Assembly: GCA_027886925.1 (NCBI GenBank) | Contig: JAPCJN010000061.1 | Location: forward strand, 1-11,895 | Direction: 5' to 3' | Length of the DNA stretch: 11,895 bases | Source of the DNA: Nitrososphaerota archaeon | GTDB taxonomy: Archaea; Thermoproteota; Nitrososphaeria; Nitrososphaerales; UBA183 | In this document: one piece after another, positions 5,726 to 11,873 of the stretch | Numbering within the stretch: the stretch's first letter is position 1 | How the letters are laid out: every line of letters starts with the position of its first letter | Notes under the pieces: generated by a model | Told to the model about the DNA's origin: nothing | The model's database searches: none | The model's input: only the letters and a program-made list of their open reading frames with translations | Translations under genes and position numbers: made by a program

Positions 5726-6844
5726 GGCCTTTGCGAACGAATCGACGAAGTAGTTCGCTTGCTCCTCAGTCAGGTTGCCAAAGTGACCGACCCGGAGCAT
5801 CTTCGTCCCATTCTCTCCCAATCCCTTGGCGACATCTATGTTGTACCTCTCTCGAAGGACCCTCTGGACACCAGGAGCAGCCCCGTCTTTCGTCCAGACC
5901 CCGGTGACTGTATCTGCGCGATGGGCGCGTTCCCTGACCACCATTGTATTCCCAGCACTCGTGACTCCCTCTCTGATGATCTCGGCGTTCGTGTGATGCC
6001 TTCGCCACCTCGCGTCGAGCCCCTCCTTGTCAAGCTCCTGGAGAGCCACCTTGAGCGCTTGCATAAGCTGCACGGCCGGAGTCGCAAAATATCCGCGGGG
6101 ATCGTCCATGTATGGCTTCCACCGCAGGAGGTTGAGGTAGTAGCCGCGTATCGAATCCTTCCTCCTCTCCATCTGCTCGAGCAGCTCCCTTGAGACAGCG
6201 ATGAGGACTGTCCCTGGCGGGGCGGCCAAGGCCTTCTGTGAACCCGTGAAAACGACATCGGCGCCAAGCCTGTCAAAGTCGAGTTCGAGGCCGCCCACTG
6301 AGCACACGCCGTCGACCACAGCCAAGGAGTTCGAGTTCTTGGCTTCCTTCACAATCTCCTTGATTGCGTTGCAGGTTGTCGAGCTGGTGTCAACATGAGT
6401 GACAAAGACCGCCTTGAATTTGTCCGCTGCCAACTTCCTTCGGACTTCGTCCGGGTCAGCACACACGCCGAACTCGGGACGGATTTCTTCCACAGATGCT
6501 CCATAGGATTTGTTGATCTCGACCATCCTGTTGGCGAAGTATCCCGTGTTGAGAGCAAGAACCTTGTCGCCGGGAGAGACGATGGAGGTGACCGCGATCT
6601 CCATAGCGAGGGTACCGCTTCCTGTTAGGACGAACTGGTGTCCGTTGCTATTCCTGAATGCTTTCCTCGCGAGCCGGACCACCTCGGAGAACTCCTTCGC
6701 ATAATCGAGGTCCATGTGCCCTACTTGCGGCTGCGACATCGCCTGTCTGACTCCCATCGAGAGATTGGTCGGCCCCGGGACCATCAACAATCGTCCGCCC
6801 TCTCCTTCTTTCGGTGCAACCGCTTTCGCAGCCTCTTCCATCAT
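5711..6844 (-). CDS. Class V aminotransferase, serine/alanine-glyoxylate type
   Basis: A PLP-dependent aminotransferase of the AGXT/SGAT family, 377 residues from ATG 6844 (384 if the GTG at 6865 is used). Counting from the GTG: substrate loop MVPGPTN at 28-34, GSGTLAME at 82-89, Asp185 in AVVDGVCSVGG for the PLP ring, Lys211 in FTGSQKALAAPPG for the Schiff base, and Arg358 in MLRVGHFGN for the substrate carboxylate. Members move the amino group of serine or alanine to glyoxylate, giving hydroxypyruvate or pyruvate plus glycine. A box TTAAAGAG at 6869-6876 fits ATG 6844 as a leaderless start but would lie too close to the GTG. Next to the hydroxypyruvate reductase and glycerate kinase, serine-glyoxylate activity is the best guess; exact substrates cannot be read from sequence. 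Confidence 0.9.
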   Translation of the reverse strand: MMEEAAKAVAPKEGEGGRLLMVPGPTNLSMGVRQAMSQPQVGHMDLDYAKEFSEVVRLARKAFRNSNGHQFVLTGSGTLAMEIAVTSIVSPGDKVLALNTGYFANRMVEINKSYGASVEEIRPEFGVCADPDEVRRKLAADKFKAVFVTHVDTSSTTCNAIKEIVKEAKNSNSLAVVDGVCSVGGLELDFDRLGADVVFTGSQKALAAPPGTVLIAVSRELLEQMERRKDSIRGYYLNLLRWKPYMDDPRGYFATPAVQLMQALKVALQELDKEGLDARWRRHHTNAEIIREGVTSAGNTMVVRERAHRADTVTGVWTKDGAAPGVQRVLRERYNIDVAKGLGENGTKMLRVGHFGNLTEEQANYFVDSFAKASTGR

Positions 6845-6868
6845 AGCCGGAGATGGCAAAAACACCTA

Positions 6869-6876
6869 CTCTTTAA
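6869..6876 (-). promoter_or_regulatory. TATA-like box of the aminotransferase gene
   Basis: On the minus strand TTAAAGAG lies 32-25 bases upstream of ATG 6844. It decides the start: from this box transcription would begin near 6844, leaving the upstream GTG (6865) outside the message. Confidence 0.5.
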
Positions 6877-6968
6877 GCAGAGCTAGAAGCGTATTCTTCC
6901 ATCACGGAGCAGGTTCGCTCCTGACAAGGAGTTTCTGACAGGCTTTTCCGAGGCCAATGATGGAGCCT

Positions 6969-7214
6969 CTAGGTTGATGAGCTCGATGTCCTGGTTAGGG
7001 TGGCGCCCCCACCAGCCATGGTGGAGGATGGCCTGTATCTGGGCATTGCCCCAATGATTATCAGTACGAGCCCGGCGATGTCAGGCAGGCCTCCGACGTA
7101 GATGTACCCGGAGTTTCCACTCATGACGGCGCTCCCCTTTAGGACGTTGGCCCCCTGCAATGCGAAGGTCGTTCCGAAAACAGGAGAGGGAAGCCCACAA
7201 TGATTAAGCCCCAT
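6969..7214 (-). CDS. Possible small membrane protein, unrecognised
   Basis: An 81-codon frame from ATG 7214, just downstream of the peroxiredoxin gene on the same strand (36-base gap). It contains one hydrophobic helix (DIAGLVLIIIGAM, about 45-57) followed by a basic, Ser/Thr-rich tail. The frame is open much further upstream but there it runs antiparallel in frame to nothing real and lies inside the peroxiredoxin gene. The helix and polar tail look protein-like; the rest is of low complexity. I do not recognise a family. It fills a 405-base gap between well-supported genes and may be spurious. Confidence 0.3.
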   Translation of the reverse strand: MGLNHCGLPSPVFGTTFALQGANVLKGSAVMSGNSGYIYVGGLPDIAGLVLIIIGAMPRYRPSSTMAGGGATLTRTSSSST

Positions 7215-7249
7215 CTGCGCGCTGACACCGTTGACTCTCTCTCCTTTCC

Positions 7250-7693
7250 CTAGACCGCCTTCAGGGCCTCCGAGATGTGTTGTTCGGGATGCGTCTGGGA
7301 GACGAAGATCGACTTTATGACTCCCTGCTTGTCGATAACGTACGTGACCCTCCCAGGCAGAATCCCAAGTGTGGAGGGCACTCCGTATGCTTTCCTTACC
7401 TTCCCATCGGTATCGCTTAGGAGTGGGAACGAGAGGTTGTGATGCTCTGCGAACTTCTGGTGCGAGTCGACGGTGTCCGAACTCACCCCCAGTACCTCGG
7501 CGCCCAGACCCATGAACTCCTCGTAGCTGTCCCGGAATGCGCAAGCTTCCTTCGTGCAGCCCATGGTCTCATCCTTCGGATAGAAGTAGAGGACGACGCT
7601 CTTAATGCCCCTGAACTCCGATAGCGAAACCTCACCTCTGGCAGCCGAGGGGAGTCTGAAGTCCGGCGCGACATCTCCCACTCTGAGCTTCAT
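7250..7693 (-). CDS. bcp: Thioredoxin-dependent peroxiredoxin, Bcp/PrxQ family
   Basis: A 147-residue peroxiredoxin. The peroxidatic cysteine is C46 in DETMGCTKEACAFRD; C51, five residues on, is the usual resolving cysteine of the atypical two-cysteine PrxQ type. The conserved VLYFYPKD (34-41) and Arg115 (PGRVTYVID) complete the active site. It reduces hydrogen peroxide and organic peroxides with electrons from thioredoxin in the cytoplasm. Full length for the family. It starts with ATG 7693 and has no Shine-Dalgarno sequence; the TATA-like box at 7717-7724 fits a leaderless message, with an inverted repeat just beyond it. Confidence 0.95.
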   Translation of the reverse strand: MKLRVGDVAPDFRLPSAARGEVSLSEFRGIKSVVLYFYPKDETMGCTKEACAFRDSYEEFMGLGAEVLGVSSDTVDSHQKFAEHHNLSFPLLSDTDGKVRKAYGVPSTLGILPGRVTYVIDKQGVIKSIFVSQTHPEQHISEALKAV

Positions 7694-7716
7694 GCTCTGG
7701 TTTTGAGGAGTGCTTT

Positions 7717-7743
7717 ATCTTAAAGTTGGTGTGCATTACACAC
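7717..7743 (-). promoter_or_regulatory. bcp promoter: TATA-like box and adjacent operator-like repeat
   Basis: The minus strand has TTTAAGAT at 7724-7717, 31-24 bases before ATG 7693, the same octamer and spacing as in front of the reductase gene. Five bases further upstream, GTGTG-N5-CACAC (7729-7743) is a perfect inverted repeat placed where it could contact or exclude TFB/TBP, as an operator or activator site would. Confidence 0.55.
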
Positions 7744-7878
7744 TGACCGGCTCCTCACAACCTCTTAAGGGCATGAGGGTGGATCAGGCAAGCACGTGAG
7801 ACCACTGTCGCGTGAAAGGCGAGAAAGAGAGTAGCTCGAGTCCGCGCTTTCGAGACTCCGGTCCGTCAATGACCTCCT

Positions 7879-8217
7879 TCATTCGTTCACGAACCTCTTG
7901 ATTCCCGTCGCGAACACCAGCATCATCAGCCAGAACCCCACGAGCAGTACGAGCAGCGGGTAGCCGCTGTAGAGGCTGAGCGCTACCGGAGACGCGGCGA
8001 CGATGGTCCCTCCCACGAAGTTCGAGAGACCCCACAAGACGTTGATTCTCGGAGACGACCTCTCCCCTAAGGTGCTCCTGAATGTCTTCCCGGCGGCCCC
8101 GAAAGCGAAGTGTGGGACCCCGTTCCCGAGGAGAAAACTCATCACAAAATACCAGATCAAGAAGAGCTTGAGGGGCCATCTAAGGATGGAAAGCGAGGTG
8201 GAGTGTGTATCCGCCAT
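7879..8217 (-). CDS. Small three-helix membrane protein, function unknown
   Basis: A 112-residue protein with three predicted membrane helices (about 15-31, 61-82 and 86-106). A conserved-looking loop GNGVPHFAFGAAGKTF (31-46) follows helix 1, and NVLWGLSNFVGG (59-70) starts helix 2. This plan (GNGVPHF...GKxF...NVLWG..N) resembles a family of uncharacterised small membrane proteins found in bacteria and archaea; no function is known to me. Its 5' end overlaps that of the divergent HxlR gene by 32 bases, so the two may share a control region and the regulator may act on this gene. ATG 8217 is the first start; no alternative is convincing because helix 1 starts near residue 15. Confidence 0.7.
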   Translation of the reverse strand: MADTHSTSLSILRWPLKLFLIWYFVMSFLLGNGVPHFAFGAAGKTFRSTLGERSSPRINVLWGLSNFVGGTIVAASPVALSLYSGYPLLVLLVGFWLMMLVFATGIKRFVNE

Positions 8218-8497
8218 CTTTAGCGTGCTATCTCAGCGATGGTCTTTGGGGATAATCTTTCTTCTCTACATGAGAGACCTCAAGTTCAATGAGTTGAGGG
8301 ACGTGCTCAAGGCAATAAGCTCCAGGACGCTAACGGAGAAACTGAGGATGCTCGAGAAGAACGGAATTCTGACAAGGAGCGTCACGAGCAGCGCTCCCGT
8401 AAGAGTCGGTTACTCGCTAACTGCAAGGGGCAGGGTAATAGCACTTTCCAGTCTACCTCTCCTTTACCATGTGCACAGCACGAATGAGAAATCATGA
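8186..8497 (+). CDS. HxlR-family winged-helix regulator
   Basis: A 103-residue winged-helix DNA-binding protein. The HxlR plan is clear: C7 near the start, a first helix with LSQRWSLGIIFLL (15-27), FNELRDVLKAISSRTLTEKL (34-53) covering the helix-turn-helix, MLEKNGILTR (55-64) and the wing VRVGYSLTARGR (72-83). HxlR proteins bind DNA as dimers; some sense redox state or aldehydes through the N-terminal cysteine region. ATG 8186 is chosen because the frame further upstream (open to 8003) is not HxlR-like and lies inside the divergent gene. Likely target: its own promoter and the membrane-protein gene facing away from it. Confidence 0.85.
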   Translation: MESEVECVSAIFSVLSQRWSLGIIFLLYMRDLKFNELRDVLKAISSRTLTEKLRMLEKNGILTRSVTSSAPVRVGYSLTARGRVIALSSLPLLYHVHSTNEKS

Positions 8498-8654
8498 GAT
8501 GTTCTGTTTCCGTCGCTGGTTGCACCGAAGAGCATCCCTAGGCTCAAACCAAACCATTTCTGTAAGAAGACTGGCCTGCTCTGCTCCTTTCGATTCAGTG
8601 GGCTAAGGAAGGATCGACTGGTTCGAAAACGCCTTGAGGTCAGGGGCAGCACAC
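8498..8654. other. Intergenic stretch, nothing recognised
   Basis: I see no gene, strong hairpin or repeat between the HxlR stop and the end of the decayed winged-helix frame. Confidence 0.4.
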
Positions 8655-8870
8655 CTACGTCGGCAGACGGTAGAGCCCGTGCTTGACCTTGATAACGAGG
8701 CCCATTTTGCGAGCTGACTCAACCTCTTCGAGATGTTGCCGCTAGCTCTCGATTCTTTGTCTGGAGACCCTCCCACTTGCGGCCGAGTACAATTCTCTGA
8801 CCTGCGCCGCCCCACCCAGTTTGCTCACGAGTTCGAGCACCTACTCTTGATCGACGGAACTTATCTTGTC
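8655..8870 (-). pseudogene. Decayed winged-helix domain
   Basis: One minus-strand frame reads VLELVSKLGGAAQVRELYS then AASGRVSRQRIES, hits TAG at 8744-8742, and continues to KMGLVIKVKHGLYRLPT with a TAG at 8657-8655. A second frame between supplies SGNISKRLSQLAK, a typical recognition helix, so the intact gene would have read through both via paired frameshifts. Together they give a roughly 65-residue winged-helix domain: helix, 'RELY', recognition helix 'ISKRLSQLAKMGLV', and the wing 'KVKHGLYRLP'. Another in-frame stop (TAG 8843-8841) precedes VLEL. No intact start remains. It is in the same frame as the permease remnant just upstream. Confidence 0.6.
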
Positions 8871-9064
8871 TCACGATGTGAGAGCGTTCTCTGATTCCAT
8901 GTCAGGGATTCTCTCAGATGGGGGATTCGGCCCGCTTAATCTTTGTCGGCCACCGTTGTACTTCTGCCCAATCGCCATCAGAGCGGGTACAAAGAACAGG
9001 ATGACCACGCCGACATCGACCATGACCGCAGAAGCGACGCTGACGCCAATTTCCTGAAGGAGGC
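8871..9064 (-). pseudogene. C-terminal remnant of an RND/MMPL-type membrane transporter
   Basis: In the minus frame ending with TGA at 8873-8871 the sequence reads LLQEIGVSVASAVMVDVGVV, then ILFFVPALMAIGQKYN, then a polar tail. This matches the last membrane helix of MMPL/RND permeases (pattern: E-I-G-x-x-x-A, V-x-x-D, then hydrophobic, VPALM, G-x-x-x-N). The rest of such a protein (several hundred residues) is missing: the fragment begins directly after the quinoprotein stop codon at 9065, with no start codon. It was probably cut when the quinoprotein gene came to lie here. Confidence 0.6.
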
Positions 9065-11350
9065 CTAGGAGGCGGGCTTCCTGCGACTCATCGCAAGATA
9101 GCCCGTCGCGATGATGAAGATTACGGCCACCGCCGCGACTCCATAGAGTGTCGTCGAGCTGACTCCTCCGGTTAAGGATGTGCTTATCGATGTGGTTGTG
9201 ACCGTCGTGGTCGCTCCTGGAGCGCCCGATGCCGTGACCGTCGTGGTCGTGGTCTGGCCCGATGAACCCGTTGGTTGGGGCTGCAGGGTCAAAGCTACGA
9301 TGTCACCTGGGATTCCAGTGGCCCACGAGACAAGTCCAGCCGTAATCGGGACTATGATTTCTTCTTGCCCGGTTGCTGTCGCTCCTATCGATGAGAGGAC
9401 GTTAAGCGGACCACCGATGTAGTAGTCCTTGAGTAGCGCGCCTGTCTGGGCATTGAGCATTATGACGTCTCCCGATGACAGCGTCAGATAGAGGATGTTG
9501 CCGCTGACGGTCATGCCGCCTCGGTATCCTTGAGCTGGGATGAAGTGAGACCAGGCCATCTGTCCGGTCGCCGTGTCGATGGCCTCGACTGTAGCGTTCG
9601 TGTTAGGACCAGCGAATCCATAAGTACATGCCCCTGGGTGAGCAGCACAATACCCGCCGGGAACAGGCAAGAACGCGAATCCTGGGTTCGTCTTGTAGTT
9701 GGTCGCGTTCAACGGGATGTAGACGAGGTAGATGGGCACGTTATTGGAAACGGTGTAGATGTAGTTCGTGACCGGACTGTACGCGCTCACAGACTCGAAC
9801 GTTACGGCCCATGGGTACATGATCGTGGGCTGGAGGTTCGGGTTCATGAATGCCCGCGTCATCTCCGTCCTGTTGAGTGGGTCGAGATAGTAGCAGAAAT
9901 GGCACCTGGGCAATATGCTTGTTGGTGGCGTCCAGCTCCAGATGAACGCGCCCGTCACCGCATTCAGTTCGAACATGTAGCCGGCCTTGCACGACTTCCA
10001 CACCACTTGCGTGTTCACCCCGTTGATGGTCTCGTTGCCGATACCTTGCCACCAGGAGCAGTCGTAGTCCCACAACTCGTGAGGTCCGCTCTGCAAGCCC
10101 CAGACCCACTGGCCGGTGGTCTCGTTGATTGCCAAGACGGAGGCGGACCAAAGGTCAGGGCCGTTCATGCAGGCACTGGTGTACGGATCCCTGTTATTGG
10201 TGTCGACGAACGCTAAACCAGCACTAGGGCCTGTACCTAGGATCCAAGGTCCGCCCCATCCGGCGGCGGTCGATCCTGTAGACCCGCCTGCATCGGCTGC
10301 TGCGCAGGCTGGACTCTGGTTGACATAGCCCCAGTCGTCATAGAGGGTCGAGTTGAGTACGGCGGGAGAGAGTGCCTTCAGGTCGACTATGGTGTTGGCC
10401 CCTCCGTATCCGCCAGGACTGTCTGGACCGGCGCCCTTGAAGATGAGGGCGTTCTTCATTGTCGCTATCTGTTGGGCATCCCAGTTCGGATTCAGCGGTA
10501 GGTTACCGCCTGGTTGGGGAGGTGTGCAAAACGCGGTCCACATCAGCGTTGGTGGGTTTACGAGGATGTTCCATCCACGGTACATGCACCTGCCCGTGTT
10601 GGCTGCGGAGCCGCTCATGACGGATGTGATAACGATGCCTCGTTGCTGGTCAACCAAGAGGTTGGTTGGAGTACCGCCTTCGACACAGTTAGGGTTGTTT
10701 CCTGCTATCGTGACGCAGCCGGTGAAGTCCGTGAAGTTGAGGATGATCTTACCGGTCAAAGCATTGAGGGCATAGACCTTTTGGTCAGAAGCTGACAACC
10801 AGAACGTTGGGGTATGGTTGAACAGGGATGTTGTGAACGCCACGTCCCCGTCGTGGGTATGCAGGGAGAGTGTAACACCGTGCGATGCGGTGCTGTTAGG
10901 GAAGATTGGTAGCACGGTCGTCCAGAGTACGTTCCCGTTGGCCGCGTTGAGGGCGAATATTTGCATGGCCTGGGTGATAAAGTAGACGGTGCCGTTGATA
11001 ATCAGCGGAGCGGTGTCCACGCCCAGACCTCCCGCTACATCCAACAACGCCGTCGGGTGGATGGGAAGCGGGAACAGCCAGTTCAAGCCCAGGTTCTGGA
11101 TGTTCGAGCTGTTGATCTGGTTCTGCGGGTTGTAGTCCCAGTTGAATGCGTTGCCATTGGTGGCTGCCCAGTTGGCTTCGGCCTGCGTCAGCGGGCTCGC
11201 TGCCGAGACCGGTGCCGCTGCAGATGGCGAAGACGAGTTGGGCGCGGCGCTCGCGGGGTTGATGAGCACCGACGCACCCACTCCCGACATCAGGAAAAGA
11301 AGAGCGATTACGACTGCTCTGATTCTTGCCTCATCAAGAGGCTTCGCCAT
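9065..11350 (-). CDS. Secreted, membrane-anchored PQQ-type quinoprotein dehydrogenase
   Basis: A 761-residue eight-bladed quinoprotein beta-propeller. Residues 11-36 are a Sec signal peptide ending in ASAA. Propeller blade repeats of the type 'VYALNALTGK' occur throughout (VYALNALTGK 192-201, LAINETTGQWVWG 406-418, FELNAVTGAFIW 460-471, EAIDTATGQMAW 589-600, IMLNAQTGALL 630-640). The metal-site segment is GPHELWDYDCSWW at 422-434: D428 is the expected catalytic/metal Asp and D430 the extra Asp seen in lanthanide-dependent enzymes (XoxF type). GGPWILGTGPSAG at 366-378 matches the segment that carries another metal ligand region. A Thr/Ser-rich linker (698-734), one membrane helix (about 735-754) and a basic SRRKPAS end anchor it to the cell surface. 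About a dozen N-x-S/T sites could be glycosylated. No CxxCH haem motif is present, so electrons must go to a separate acceptor. Likely oxidises alcohols, aldehydes or sugars outside the cell; the substrate cannot be told. Confidence 0.85.
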   Translation of the reverse strand: MAKPLDEARIRAVVIALLFLMSGVGASVLINPASAAPNSSSPSAAAPVSAASPLTQAEANWAATNGNAFNWDYNPQNQINSSNIQNLGLNWLFPLPIHPTALLDVAGGLGVDTAPLIINGTVYFITQAMQIFALNAANGNVLWTTVLPIFPNSTASHGVTLSLHTHDGDVAFTTSLFNHTPTFWLSASDQKVYALNALTGKIILNFTDFTGCVTIAGNNPNCVEGGTPTNLLVDQQRGIVITSVMSGSAANTGRCMYRGWNILVNPPTLMWTAFCTPPQPGGNLPLNPNWDAQQIATMKNALIFKGAGPDSPGGYGGANTIVDLKALSPAVLNSTLYDDWGYVNQSPACAAADAGGSTGSTAAGWGGPWILGTGPSAGLAFVDTNNRDPYTSACMNGPDLWSASVLAINETTGQWVWGLQSGPHELWDYDCSWWQGIGNETINGVNTQVVWKSCKAGYMFELNAVTGAFIWSWTPPTSILPRCHFCYYLDPLNRTEMTRAFMNPNLQPTIMYPWAVTFESVSAYSPVTNYIYTVSNNVPIYLVYIPLNATNYKTNPGFAFLPVPGGYCAAHPGACTYGFAGPNTNATVEAIDTATGQMAWSHFIPAQGYRGGMTVSGNILYLTLSSGDVIMLNAQTGALLKDYYIGGPLNVLSSIGATATGQEEIIVPITAGLVSWATGIPGDIVALTLQPQPTGSSGQTTTTTVTASGAPGATTTVTTTSISTSLTGGVSSTTLYGVAAVAVIFIIATGYLAMSRRKPAS

Positions 11351-11373
11351 TGGGCTGTTTTTGGGATATTGTC

Positions 11374-11381
11374 TCTTTTAT
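11374..11381 (-). promoter_or_regulatory. TATA-like box of the quinoprotein gene
   Basis: ATAAAAGA on the minus strand lies 31-24 bases before ATG 11350, inside the A-rich GAAATAAAAGAG. The spacing matches the other leaderless genes in the window; there is no Shine-Dalgarno sequence in front of the ATG. Confidence 0.6.
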
Positions 11382-11412
11382 TTCTTTCGCCAAGATTCTG
11401 GGTTTTGGTAAC

Positions 11413-11739
11413 TCAACTGGTGCTTGACCTCTCCCTGTTACCACTGGACTTCATCGCGTTCTGAATCACCGTCACCCAAGGGTTCTCGCCCTCGACGATT
11501 ATCCCCGCCGCTTCCGCTGGAGTCTTCCCGTCTAGACCCATATGGGGCCTGAAGTAGTTGTGGTAAATCTGCATCCCCTTCAGGATAGGCGTGTCCTTCA
11601 TCTTCAGGCCCCGCATCGTCTTCTCTAACCTTCTCCACGATATGAAGGATTCCATTAGCCGGTAGTAAGCCAGTCCACACCATGTGTTGAAGACCGACGG
11701 CTCTGCATCTGTTTGATTTGAAAGAGAGGGACATAAATA
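11413..11739 (-). mobile_element. IS transposase, C-terminal remnant
   Basis: The open frame from 11739 reads DAEPSVFNTWCGLAYYRL, then MESFISWRRLEKTMRGLK, MKDTPILKGMQIYH, NYFRPHMGLDGKTPAEAA. The last part is a hallmark of archaeal DDE transposases: 'K-x-M-R-G-L-K' followed by the helix 'YHNYFRPHMGLDGKTPAEAAGI', in which the DDE glutamate lies upstream. The DDE aspartates and the N-terminal two thirds are missing: a TGA closes the frame at 11740-11742 and nothing transposase-like lies between it and the window end. It is inactive, and sits just upstream of the quinoprotein promoter. The IS family (IS6-like) is a guess. Confidence 0.75.
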
Positions 11740-11774
11740 TCAAGCCGCTCCACTATGTCAAATGAACGTGAGTG

Positions 11775-11844
11775 CGGAACGGGAAGGGTTCCGGACCCAC
11801 TCAGAGGTTGGCCAGGGACTCGCCCCTTGCGAGGGGCGGAACCC
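11775..11844. repeat. Hairpin-rich segment in front of repeat copy C
   Basis: Three overlapping stems are visible: CGGAAC/GTTCCG (11775-11780 and 11788-11793), GGGTTCCG/CGGAACCC (11786-11793 and 11837-11844), and CGCCCC/GGGGCG around TTGCGA (11821-11838). They cannot all form at once, so alternative folds are possible. Such nested palindromes are typical of the ends of hairpin-using insertion sequences, REP-like elements or structured RNA; which applies here is unknown. Confidence 0.6.
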
Positions 11845-11873
11845 CCCGGTCCACTTCCATTATCGATGCGGGT
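11842..11873 (+). repeat. Dispersed repeat, copy C
   Basis: Matches copy A (385-416) at 29 of 32 bases, same orientation, beginning CCCCCCGGTCCAC and ending TCGATGCGGGT. It lies about 100 bases upstream of the transposase remnant and directly after a strong hairpin. Similarity fades after the final GGGT, so this may be a true boundary. Confidence 0.7.

Noticed and set aside
9885..9905. A haem c site in the quinoprotein (CHFC)
   Set aside because: The haem c motif is CxxCH; here the residues are CHFCYY with no histidine after the second cysteine.
9530..10216. A 228-codon plus-strand frame opposite the quinoprotein gene
   Set aside because: It is antisense to a well-supported gene, Arg/Val/Asp-rich as expected of a shadow of a GC-rich gene, and shows no domain.
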